Source of the DNA: Siphonodentalium dalli
Taxonomy: Eukaryota > Mollusca > Scaphopoda > Gadilida > Siphonodentaliidae
Reading direction: 5' to 3'
Length of the DNA stretch: 64,000 bases
NCBI GenBank assembly: GCA_032622095.1
Contig: CP136069.1
Coordinates: forward strand, 65,059,319-65,123,318
Position numbers and translations under genes: made by a program. Position 1 is the stretch's first letter. The number at the start of each line of letters is the position of its first letter. Below, piece after piece: positions 10,870 to 22,600 of the stretch. The notes under the pieces are model-generated. The model did no database searches, was not told the DNA's origin, and was given only the letters and a program-made list of their open reading frames with translations.

Positions 10870-13800
10870 TCCCATCTACTAATTATAATAAAATCACACA
10901 TTCACTCATATCTCATCTACTAATTATAATAAAATCACACATTCACTCATATCTCATCTACTAATTATAATATAATCACATTTTCACTCATATCTCATCT
11001 ACTAATTATAATATAATCACATATTCACTCATATCTCATCTACTAATTATAATATAATCACACATTCACTCATATCTCATCTACTAATTATAATATAATC
11101 ACACATTCACTCATATCTCATCTACTAATTATAATATAATCACACATTCACTCATATCTCATCTACTAATTATATTATAATCACACATTCACTCATATCT
11201 CATCTACTAATTATAATATAATCACACATTCACTCGTATCTCATCTACTAATTATAATATAATCACACATTCACTCATATCTCATCTACTAATTATAATA
11301 TAATCACACATTCACTCATATCTCATCTACTAATTATAATATAATCACACATTCACTCATATCTCATCTACTAATTATAATATAATCACACATTCACTCA
11401 TATCTCATCTACTAATTATAATATAATCACATTCACTCATATCTCATCTACTGATTATAATATAATCACACATTCACTCATATCTCATCTACTAATTATA
11501 ATATAATCACACATTCACTCATATCTCATCTACTAATTATAATATAATCACACATTCACTCATATCTCATCTACTAATTATAATATATCCACACATTCAC
11601 TCATATCTCATCTACTAATTATAATATAATCACACATTCACTCATATCTCATCTACTAATTATAATATAATCACACATTCACTCATATCTCATCTACTAA
11701 TTATAATATAATCACACATTCACTCATATCTCATCTACTAATTATAATATAATCACATATTCACTCATATCTCATCTACTAATTATAATATAATCACATA
11801 TTCACTCATATCTCATCTACTAATTATAATATAATCACATATTCACTCATATCTCATCTACTAATTATAATATAATCACATATTCTCTCATCTACTAATT
11901 ATAATATAATCACATATTCTCTCATCTACTAATTATAATATAATCACATATTCTCTCATCTACTAATTATAATATAATCACATATTCTCTCATCTACTAA
12001 TTATAATATAATAACATATTTTCTCATCTACTAATTATAATATATCCACATATTCTCTCATCTACTAATTATAATATATCCACATATTCTCTCATCTACT
12101 AATTATAATATATCCACATATTCTCTCATCTACTAATTATAATATATCCACATATTCTCTCATCTACTAATTATAATATATCCACATATTCTCTCATCTA
12201 CTAATTATAATATATCCACATATTCTCTCATCTACTAATTATAATATAATCACACGTTCACTCATATATCATCTACTAATTATAATATAATCACACGTTC
12301 ACTCATATCTCATCTACTAATTATAATATAATCACACATTCACTCAAATCTCATCTACTAATTATAATATAATCACACATTCACTCATATCTCATCTACT
12401 AATTATAATATAATCACACATTCACTCATATCTCATCTACTAATTATAATATATCCACACATTCACTCATATCTCATCTACTAATTATAATATAATCACA
12501 CATTCACTCATATCTCATCTACTAATTATAATATATCCACACATTCACTCATATCTCATCTACTAATTATAATATAATCACACATTCACTCATATCTCAT
12601 CTACTAATTATAATATAATCACACATTCACTCATATCTCATCTACTAATTATAATATAATCACACATTCACTCATATCTCATCTACTAATTATAATATAA
12701 TCACATATTCACTCATATCTCATCTACTAATTATAATATAATCACATATTCTCTCATCTACTAATTATAATATAATCACATATTTTCTCATCTACTAATT
12801 ATAATATACTCACATATTCTCTCATCTACTAATTATAATATATCCACATATTCTCTCATCTACTAATTATAATATACTCACATATTCTCTCATCTACTAA
12901 TTATAATATATCCACATATTCTCTCATCTACTAATTATAATATACTCACATATCCTCTCATCTACTAATTATAATATATCCACATATTCTCTCATCTACT
13001 AATTATAATATACTCACATATTCTCTCATCTACTAATTATAATATATCCACATATTCTCTCATCTACTAATTATAATATATCCACATATTCTCTCATCTA
13101 CTAATTATAATATATCCACATATTCTCTCATCTACTAATTATAATATATCCACATATTCTCTCATCTACTAATTATAATATATCCACATATTCTCTCATC
13201 TACTAATTATAATATATCCACATATTCTCTCATCTACTAATTATAATATATCCACATATTCTCTCATCTACTAATTATATTATATCCACATATTCTCTCA
13301 TCTACTAATTATAATATATCCACATATTCTCTCATCTACTAATTATAATATATCCACATATTCTCTCATCTACTAATTATAATATATCCACATATTCTCT
13401 CATCTACTAATTATAATATATCCACATATTCTCTCATCTACTAATTATAATATATCCACATATTCTCTCATCTACTAATTATAATATATCCACATATTCT
13501 CTCATCTACTAATTAAAATATATCCACATATTCTCTCATCTACTAATTATAATATATCCACATATTCTCTCATCTACTAATTATAATATATCCACATATT
13601 CTCTCATCTACTAATTATAATATATCCACATATTCTCTCATCTACTAATTATAATATATCCACATATTCTCTCATCTACTAATTATAATATATCCACATA
13701 TTCTCTCATCTACTAATTATAATATATCCACATATTCTCTCATCTACTAATTATAATATATCCACATATTCTCTCATCTACTAATTATAATATATCCACA

Positions 13801-14150
13801 TATTCTCTCATCTACTAATTATAATATATCCACATATTCTCTCATCTACTAATTATAATATATCCACATATTCTCTCATCTACTAATTATAATATATCCA
13901 CATATTCTCTCATCTACTAATTATAATATATCCACATATTCTCTCATCTACTAATTATAATATATCCACATATTCTCTCATCTACTAATTATAATATATC
14001 CACATATTCTCTCATCTACTAATTATAATATATCCACATATTCTCTCATCTACTAATTATAATATATCCACATATTCTCTCATCTATTAATTATAATATA
14101 TCCACATATTCTCTCATCTACTAATTATAATATATCCACATATTCACTCA
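10870..14150. repeat. Satellite array, 41-bp and 34-bp monomers, roughly 85-90 copies
   Basis: The core is 'CATCTACTAATTATAATATA' followed by 'ATCACACATTCACTCATATCT' (41-bp form) or 'TCCACATATTCT' (34-bp form, lacking 7 bases). Blocks alternate: 41-bp units about 10870-11880, 34-bp about 11880-12240, 41-bp about 12240-12740, 34-bp about 12740-14140. Near 12795-13020 TACTCAC and TATCCAC variants alternate, giving a 68-bp dimer. It sits in the intron between exons 4b and 5b and is absent from duplication copy 2. Confidence 0.95.
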
Positions 14151-14275
14151 TATTCAATGCTGAGAACATTCCACCGACACATATATCTTGTGTAATTTCT
14201 ACACTATTTTGTTTGAGATAAAATATAACACATATTGTGTAGAATTGTATACACATTTGGTCTAAGTGTGTGTTT
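14151..14275. mobile_element. Right end of the inverted-repeat element that carries the satellite
   Basis: Matches the right arm of the element at 24989-25450: 'CACTCATATTCAATG.TGAGA', 'TTCCACCGACACAT', 'TTTCTACAC.ATTTTGTTT', 'ACACATATTGTGTAG'. The left arm is degraded; interior sequence is recognisable at 10150-10247. Confidence 0.7.
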
Positions 14276-14397
14276 CCTCGGGGGGACAATCCGTAATTTT
14301 CCTCTCTGCCATATACGTCAAGCATAGTCATAACTTTTATATAATGTTATGCTTGACGGGCGTTGTTAGACGTTTTTAACTGAACCTGGCTACATAC

Positions 14398-14557
14398 TCA
14401 TGTTAGGTGTACATCCTATGATCTCCGCCATTTCATCCATGGCTTCGATGAATCCGACTTGGATGGTGTGTCTCTTCACAAACGCCCGCGACATTGCTGT
14501 CTCCTTATTGTGGATATCATTCCACATTTCATCTCGGCTCGGTGAACTGGTGCATTT
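14398..14557 (-). CDS. FMO exon 4b (second copy)
   Basis: 160-base internal exon of a flavin-containing monooxygenase. The acceptor is TGTTACAG|AAATGC and the donor ATGA|GTATGT, both intact. Phase 0 in and phase 1 out, as in exons 4a and B4. It encodes the region after VFK in FMOs: SRDEMWNDI, then [16 protein letters not shown]. It is two codons shorter than exon 4a (no Ser-Gln before RHT) but keeps the family's Gly and Pro in IG..P, which 4a has changed. It could splice from gene A exon 3 and on to exon 5b. Expression is unknown. Confidence 0.7.
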
Positions 14558-15190
14558 CTGTAACAAATTGAGTGTTTCTTCCATTGACCAGAATGTACAT
14601 TAGTAATACTAGCAGAAAGTATGGTTTGTGCACTTTAATTCGAAAACCAAACATTTGTGGAATAATAACTTTTTTAGAATTAATGCAAATTTATTAAAGT
14701 TTCAAGCCAAACACGTGAAACAGTTTTACTTTAGTCTCAATTTCTGAGTTGGTTAAAATATAAAGTTCTATATTCCAAACAGAGTATTTGGGTTTTGGTT
14801 ACTTTCGTAACGTTGGAAAATTGAAGTTACAATAAAAAAGTTAAGGAATGTGATCGGGTTCATGTGCAAGTTGGAATTCGGAGGTGAATTCGTTTTAAAC
14901 TGATTAATGCTGTAAAACGGCACTGACTTGGCTTGTGTAAAGCTCGATGCATGTTTCGTGTAAAGTTTAAGTTAGTTACATGTACAACAACACAAAATAT
15001 ATCAGTCAACACATTTGTTTGCTATGTTCCGATGAAACAAATATATATGAGAACTAAATGTGACATACACACAAAATATACCTATAGAGAATGTCATTTT
15101 GTTATTGAAAAAAAAAAAAAACATCAAATCGAATATATATCGAATAAATTGATAGAAGTTTCTTTATACACTAGAATCTTAAAAAGGAAG
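14558..15190. other. Intronic/duplicated flank, no further feature
   Basis: Similar to 21621-22605 of copy 2 apart from indels. It is AT-rich with a poly-A run near 15109. No gene is seen. Confidence 0.6.
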
Positions 15191-15480
15191 TAAAGTAAAG
15201 TAAAACCAAGACAGTCAATGACTGTGTGTCGCTCACGAGACTGTAAAGACTGAGAAGACTGGGACTCTGAACACCATAAGAGTTAGTACTTGTCAAAATC
15301 ACATAAAAACAAGTAGTTCTAAACAAGAACATAGCTAGAGGGTCTACGTTAAGCAGTGGCGTTTCTATCTTGAAATTTTCAACTGATACTTCCCGTCCCA
15401 TATAGTGCATAGCCTGTCTGTTCCCTCCCAACTTAAGAAACACACTCCGAAGTTCGTGAAAATTCATATGCACATTTTAC
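15190..15480. repeat. Dispersed repeat shared with 43350-43500
   Basis: Both places carry 'GACAGTCAATGACTGTGTGT', 'CTGTAAAGACTGAGAAGAC' and 'CAAGTAGTT.TAAACA'. The class is not clear. No terminal repeats were recognised. Confidence 0.7.
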
Positions 15481-15499
15481 AACTGATAGCTCAAGCTAT

Positions 15500-16030
15500 T
15501 TGAATCCAAACTCTCCATGTAACCTACACACCAAATGCCAATTTAACATATTTTAACAAATATGTAAGCCAGTCACAGAGGACTCTCCGTACTATATATA
15601 GGCTAAATATGCCTAATGACTCTTGTGGCGGAGAAGACGTTTTAAGAATAACCACGGGGGAAGAGTTATGTCCCTGGTCTAACCCCTATTTGACCTGTTG
15701 ACCCTATTTGAACAAATCTGAATGTCAGTCACCTAAGGACCCTCCATAAAAAATATAAGCTAAATATGCTAAATGATTTTTGATAAGATGTTTTAAGAAT
15801 AAATTTTGAGGTAAAGAGTTATGTCCCTGGTACTGCCCCTATTTGACCCAGTGATCCACTTTGAACAAATCTGAATTACAGTCATTCCAAGACCATCCAT
15901 ACCAAATATATGCTGAATATGCCTGATGGTTCTTGGAAGTTTTAAGAAATACCAGAGAGGGAGCAAGTTGCTCCCCTAGCTCTACCCCTATTTGACTTAG
16001 TGAACAAATTTGAAATATAAGTCCACCAGA
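15500..16030. repeat. Degenerate tandem repeat, ~150-160 bp, three to four copies
   Basis: Each copy has 'CCCCTATTTGAC', then 'TTTGAACAAATCTGAAT', then 'A.GACC.TCCAT', then 'TAAATATGC..AATGA' and 'TTTTAAGAATA'. Blocks of this type are widespread in molluscan DNA as far as I know. Confidence 0.7.
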
Positions 16031-17993
16031 GACTTGGTCTCAGATGAACTAAAAAGACCCTCTCTCCCATCCAGTTTCCCATATATGTAATTGTGTTAGA
16101 ACACATGTATTGATTTTTAATGTCAGAATCACACTTGGCAACTTTTGTCTTCCTGAAAACAACAAACTTAAGAATGTGGATTGTTAGTTATCATAGCCGT
16201 TCTGGGCCATTTATATACAAACAGCTCAAATTAATTGTGACACAGGCATGGCATATGCCGGTTATTGGTAACCAGATGTATGGGATATTCCACACATAGC
16301 TGTCACAACAAGCAGCTTTAATTTCAATCACAGTTGCTATAATGTATTTATAATCACCGTTGTGACTTCTATGCTGTTATTAAGTAAACATTCTGTGTAC
16401 TTCTATATCTCAGATAACTATGTGCCTTTTTCATATGTTCTGGATTTTAAAGTGATTTCAAAACAAATTTGCTGTTGAGACTCCAGGTACCCCTGGCGAT
16501 GTTATTATGGCAATAGTTTTTCATATCTCGATTTTAAAGAGTGCAGTGCCAACTTTCACATGAATCACCTTTTGAATTCTAGCGAGGTTTTATGAGGATA
16601 TATATGAGTATAACTAAATTAGGTAAATGGGAAAAATATCGCTTCTGATAATATCATCGCAGTTCGATTAGACTTGGCCAAGAATTAGTTCTAAAATGGC
16701 GGCCAATATGTTAGATGATCCTTTATATTAAGCTTTGCAGAGCTCTGTCCCCAACTCAGGATTTACCACTGCCAGCACATACACATAATGTGAAGAAATC
16801 GCACATTTACTAATTTGAAACTTTTGTAGGTTACATTTCATTCTGCATTATTTTGAGAAACTGAACTGTCCATATTCATTTGAAAATTGTCTGGATCAAG
16901 CCAGAATGAATTGTAACTGACAAAACACTTCAATAAAAAAAATGTTATATTTAATTAAGAAAATTCACATGCCGGCAGCGGTCAGACATAGCGTAGCGAC
17001 GGGACTGAACTCTGTTTTGCAGCTTGCCCTTATATATATTCTGTGTTTCCCGTACACATTGTGATTAATGCTCGGGGTAGCCTAACTATCTTAATATTCA
17101 GTAAAAATTCCATTTTATGTTACCCCAACATGCAACATGGTCACTTTTTTTTTTACTACTATAGAATATCAGGGACGTGGCGACAGCGGACTGGGTTACA
17201 CCCCCTCCAACATTGGTCAAAATGTTCAACAGTTTGAAATTTCATATATACCTGACAATTTTGTTGGAAATTTCAAGACCACTATAGAGACAAAAAGACC
17301 CACCCCACACCCCAACAGCTGCGTCATCTTAAGAATATAACATGAATACCTTTGTGTATACTTTTGATATGTGGTATTATATGTGCTTGTTATTTCGTTC
17401 GGAACTATTTTTAGTGTGTCACACATGGAAATTATTGAACAAGTCCAACAAGTTTGCTTGCATAATGGCAACCAGAATTTGAACAAAATTCTAGTTTTGA
17501 GCATATCCCCCTATCATTATTCACGATTGTGTGAAACAGGTAATATATTGGGATCAATATTATACCAATCTAAAAAATCAAGCAAATAATCAGCTTGTGT
17601 TTGGGTTATGCCATAACCCTCCACACCACAAACCTGAATATAATTAGAATCGAGCATCTAAATCTTATAAATTCTTCAAATTAAACCAAAGGACAACTTT
17701 ATGTAACTTTCTTTGTGATGTGACATTATTTAGTAAACATAGTATTTCGACGTGTAACCAGCATGGTGCCATATAACATGTCTATTTGTATGGATAAAAT
17801 ATTATTACCGATTCATAAATAAGTATAATGCATGTATCCGCACGTCAACTATCACAACGTGCCGTATTCTTGTTCATCGACTTCTATTCCGAAATTAATT
17901 GGTCGCCACCTCTCGTAACGTCGTGCGCGCGTGTCTGTACTATCTCAGTAAGAAGTCAGCGGATTTTTGAAAGGCGCCAAAATTCCCAGTGCT
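16031..17993. other. Spacer between duplication copies, nothing recognised
   Basis: AT-rich with no gene motif. A short piece near 16985-17030 ('ACTGAACTCTGTTTTGCAG') belongs to the dispersed 'CATCAGACCAGCGTA' repeat family. ORFs of 60-90 codons at 17043-17589 look random. Confidence 0.5.
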
Positions 17994-18813
17994 GAAAAAT
18001 AACAGATTTCAAATCTAATAACCCATAGCTTTGATGGGTGTGTTCCTCGACTCGAAACAAATATTTTTTACACCCGAAGCCACAGAAATAGTAATTTAGT
18101 GGCGTTTAATCTGATTATACATCTTTAATGTCACATAAAAGTCATAATGCCACAAAGTTTATATAAAGTACTTTCATTACGAGTATTTCTTGTCAACCCT
18201 ATACACGAACTGTGTAAATAATATAACGTAAAATTATCTCCCCATATTATTTGCGAACTACCTTAACGGTAGGCGCCATCTACCCCCCCCCCCCCAAACG
18301 ACCATATTAACAAACCTGAGAATTATATCGTATGCGAAACGAACCAGGGGAATCATTTATCCTTCCTTTGATGAATGGATTATCCCACCAAGTTATAAAA
18401 GTATACACTGGAATGTTCTAATTTTCATATAGGAATGTTCCGGAAATATAAGCAGGCGACACACAGATGAATTGACAATACAAGTATAATAGAAGGATTC
18501 TTCATCATTGATGGGAAATGTTTAGGTAATAAGTTCAACAAACGACCTATTGTTGAACTGATTATCTGCATATTTCCTGAGCCAATTCCAGTGGCAGCCT
18601 TCAAAAGTAGCAGCATCAATATCCTTTCAAAGTGCCTGAAGCCAATACTGACAGTTGGACTATCTACAGATACAATACTAGAACTATAGTCCAAGATTCC
18701 TTCAACGAAATTCAGCTATAGTGAAATCGGTTGAGATAATACTGGTTTACATCGAAGGACGCTTGCTTTAATCTTCTGTGACGGACTTTACATCCGATCC
18801 ATTGGCGGGAGTT

Positions 18814-19085
18814 TACACAAATAGTATATCATAGTTATATTCTTATAACATAATAATAACCCAACACAAATAGTATATCATAGTTATATTCTTATAACAT
18901 AATAATAACCCAACACAAATAGTATATCATAGTTATATTCTTATAACATAATAATAACCCAACACAAATAGTATATCATAGTTATATTCTTATAACATAA
19001 TAATAACCCAACACAAATAGTATATCATAGTTATATTCTTATAACATAATAATAACCCAACACAAATAGTATATCATAGTTATAT
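18814..19085. repeat. 49-bp minisatellite, about 5.5 copies
   Basis: The unit contains 'ACACAAATAGTATATCATAG' and 'TTATATTCTTATAACATAAT' and the copies are nearly identical, so expansion is recent. It interrupts the FMO 3' flank and is absent from copy 1. Confidence 0.9.
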
Positions 19086-19395
19086 TCGTCAGTATTATGA
19101 TTTATCCCTACTATTTTCAAAAGAAGCAGCATCAATATCCTTTCAATGTGCCTGAAGCCAACACTGACAGTTGGACTATATACAGATACAGATACAAGAC
19201 TAGAACTAGTCCAAGATTCCTTCAACTCTATTCAGCTTTTGTGAAATCGGTTGATATAATACTGGTTTACGTCGAAGTACGGTTGCTTTAATCCTCTGTG
19301 GCGGACTTTACGTCCGATCCATTTGCGGGAGTTTCGTCAGTATTATCCTTTCTGATTGCACTAGCTGGTTTACGTCGAAGGAACGTTAGACTTGG

Positions 19396-19652
19396 CTAGA
19401 ACATCAAAATGTTGATTATGAATGCTGCGACTACAACACACAACATAACTATGAACACGTGGTAGAGGCGAGATGGTTCTTTCGGTTCTAGCTGGCGAGT
19501 TCTCAGGGGGAACAGTGTCCTGTCCCATTGACTCAGGATAGCGTCCCTTGCTCCCGACCAACTCCCTGGCCCCATTAGTCGGTATTGGTATGGCGTGCAC
19601 GGTCCGAAAAAGCAGTGACGCCATAGTTTAAAGTCGCTGAAGAAGAGTTGCT
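19396..19652 (-). CDS. FMO gene A exon 5a
   Basis: 257 bases, acceptor CTTTTCAG|AG, stop TAG at 19396-19398. It has the full [17 protein letters not shown] segment, [15 protein letters not shown] and a hydrophobic C-terminal anchor. Same length as gene B's exon 5. Confidence 0.85.
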
Positions 19653-22600
19653 CTGAAAAGTTAGTAACACTGATTACTTAAAGGTGTATACAGGTTTGGA
19701 TGGTGTGTCTCCTGTTTCAACAACAACACCATCTAAAAAATAAACTTAAGGATCAGGAGATCCCCCTATAATATTTATCATGAAATGTGGTCATTTGTTT
19801 GGAACAAATGCATGGCAATATTTTTTTCTCCGACTTTTGGGTTGTGAATAATTTAATTTGGGCTCTATCTCCATTCGACAGCAGCTCCTAGCTCCAAAAT
19901 ACGATGAATACTGTGTGAGTTAATTGCTAGTAAAATATAGGGGTCCCTGATCATTAGCACCGTATTGGATGTCATCTTCCATGCAATACGCCAAGGGTTA
20001 TACAAAACAATCTCATTTTCAAATATAATCAAAACTTCACATGGCACGTGTTACTCAGATTGAATACAATTCGATATCTATATCGTGAACCCCGATTAAG
20101 TATCAATTGGCATTCAATTGTGTGCGTATTATGTGCAAATATCGGGTTCCCGGAGCCGTAGCCTCATTTTACATTAATACTGGGTTTGTTTCGCTATGCC
20201 GAGTACACGATGTTCCGTCTAATAATACACTTCGGTATTTAAAAACGACCACATTGGATGTCAATTTCACTACGTTGGTAAATTAGTAAATTAATAGTAC
20301 AGTACTATAGGCTTCTAATACCTTATATAACTAGATTATTTAAGTTCAGGGCTATATATGATTTAATATTATAGAAGAAATGGCGCCATGATTTAAAGTC
20401 TGTTGTAAAATATGTTGTGGGCGATTTAATATGGCCAATATTTCCATCCAACGGCGTGTAGCTGTAAAATATGATGAATATTGCATGAATTATTTCCAAG
20501 TATAATATCGGGGTCCCTGATCCGTAGCCTCATTTTACATTAATACTGGTTTTGTCCCGCTGTGCCGAGGGAACAGGAGTACTCTCTTTTCCATCTAATA
20601 ATACACTTCGCTATTTAAAAACGACCACATTTTATGTCATCTTCACTACGTTAGTAAATTTATAGAACGGTACTATATAGGATTATATAAAAGGTATGTA
20701 ATTATGCAGCTAAATTTTTATCTCTTTATAATGCGATAGCCCAAACATTCTATCAGACATGAGATAGATAATTGATATTCGCATAACTTCTGAAACCATT
20801 TTGATCGCCATCGTAGATAGTCTGTCATACACACCTGGTCAGCGACACATACATATGTTTGCGTTGACTGGCCTATTTCTTAATAAATACTCATTGACGA
20901 GTATTGCCTTACAAAATATTCAACAAATTACCATAAATCATCTTCTGACATTGCGAAGTTAGTCGATGATAAAGACAGAAGTAGTACAACCGATAGTGTC
21001 TAGAACCCCATATTCAGTCACAACTCGATGGACATGTCTATTTGGTATAATAGACAAAATTATGCCTGTGCCTGAGAGGAAGATTGCCGATATAGTCTCC
21101 CCTTGGGCCAATATCTCCATATACACTCTTTAAGTCTTAGAACAAATGTGTATAAATTATACACGATATGCGTTATATATTATCTTAAAGTGATGTGAAA
21201 CACTCCGGTAGGTTGGTCAAATAGAAATGTTTAGAACAATCCACCGACACATAATTATGTCTTGTGTAATTTCTACACAATTTTGTTTGAGATAAAATGT
21301 CACACATAATGTGTAGAATGTATACACATTTGCTCTAAGAGTGCATGTTTCTTCGGGGAGTAATATTCCTCTCAAGTATAGTCATAACTTGTATATAATG
21401 TTATGCTTGACGGGCGCTGTTAGACGTTTTTTTTAACTGAACCTGGCTACTTACTCATGTTAAGTGTACATCGTATGATCTCCGCCATTTCATCCATGGC
21501 CTCGATGTATCCGACTTCTATGGTGTGTCTCTGTGACTTCACAAACGCCCGCGACATTGCTGTCTGTTTATTGCGGATATCATTCCACATATCATCTCGG
21601 CTAGGTAGATTGGTGCATTTCTGTAACAAATTGAGTGTTTCTTCCATTGAGCAGAATATACATTACTAACATTACATTGGTAATACTTACAGAAAGTATA
21701 GTTTGTGCATTTTAATTCGAAAACCAGATATTTGTGGAATAATGACCCCTTTTTTTTAGATTTAATGCAAATTTACAAAAGTTTCAAGTCAAACACGTGA
21801 AACGGTTTTACTTTAGTCTCAATTTCCGAGTTTTCGGGTTTTGGTAAATTTTCGTAACGTTGGACAATTGAAGTTACAATCAAAAAGTCAAGGAAAGTGA
21901 TCGGGTTCATGTGCAAGTTGGAATTCGGAGGGGAATTCGTTTTAAATTGACTAATGCTGTAAAACGGCACTGACTTGACTTGGATAACGTTGTGTTCTGT
22001 TACATGTTACATGTTACATGTACCGTTTAACAGTAATTACTGTTACGTGTACAACAAAACAAAATATATCTTTCAACACATTTGTTTGCTATGTTCCGAG
22101 AACTAAATGTGACATATATAAAAATAGACCTATATATAGAATGTCATTTTGTTATTGAAAAAATAATAATAATAATTTACTGTTTTCCTTCTAAAACATG
22201 AAATTTTATTTTAATTTAATGTCCATATCGCTGTGATTTCTTTTATCATTTTACTTATTTCGATCTCAGTTGTTCTTTCTCATATATTTTAATATCCGCT
22301 TGAATTCCATATGATCTTAACTTATTCCGTTTCATGCGGCTCAGCTTTTTAAAACTCGCACGCCTCATATAAATTGTTTCACACCTCTTCGAAAATGTTT
22401 TCCTCACTAAATTGTATCTTTTTCTCACATCTGCAAACTGTTTCCTTTATTAAATATGTTTTAAACTGTTAAAATGCACTTTTACATGCAGATGGTCTTA
22501 CGTGTTATGTATTATTTTAGGTTACGTGTATGCACATACGTTATCGCACTTCTATATCGAACAAATGGATAGAAGTTATTTTATACACTAGAATCTTAAA

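Larger units (their letters stand above)
7527..15190. repeat. Segmental duplication, copy 1
   Basis: This block is a diverged direct copy of 17994-22605. Matching parts are 7527-8750 with 18000-19760, 9320-9650 with 20045-20370, and 14160-15190 with 21235-22605. Copy 1 is longer because it holds a TIR element (8796-9271), an inserted TTAA element (10248-10823) and a satellite (10870-14150). It contains a second version of FMO exons 4 and 5. The left boundary abuts the LINE fragment. Confidence 0.85.

Noticed and set aside
10870-14150. CRISPR array
   Set aside because: The whole unit repeats with no unique spacers, and the genome is eukaryotic with spliced genes.
14125-14331. ORF across the end of the satellite
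   Set aside because: Consists of the arm of the inverted-repeat element; no motif.
19653-21454. Additional FMO exons in the intron between 4a and 5a
   Set aside because: Exon 4a joins 5a in the right phase and no further FMO motif was found.
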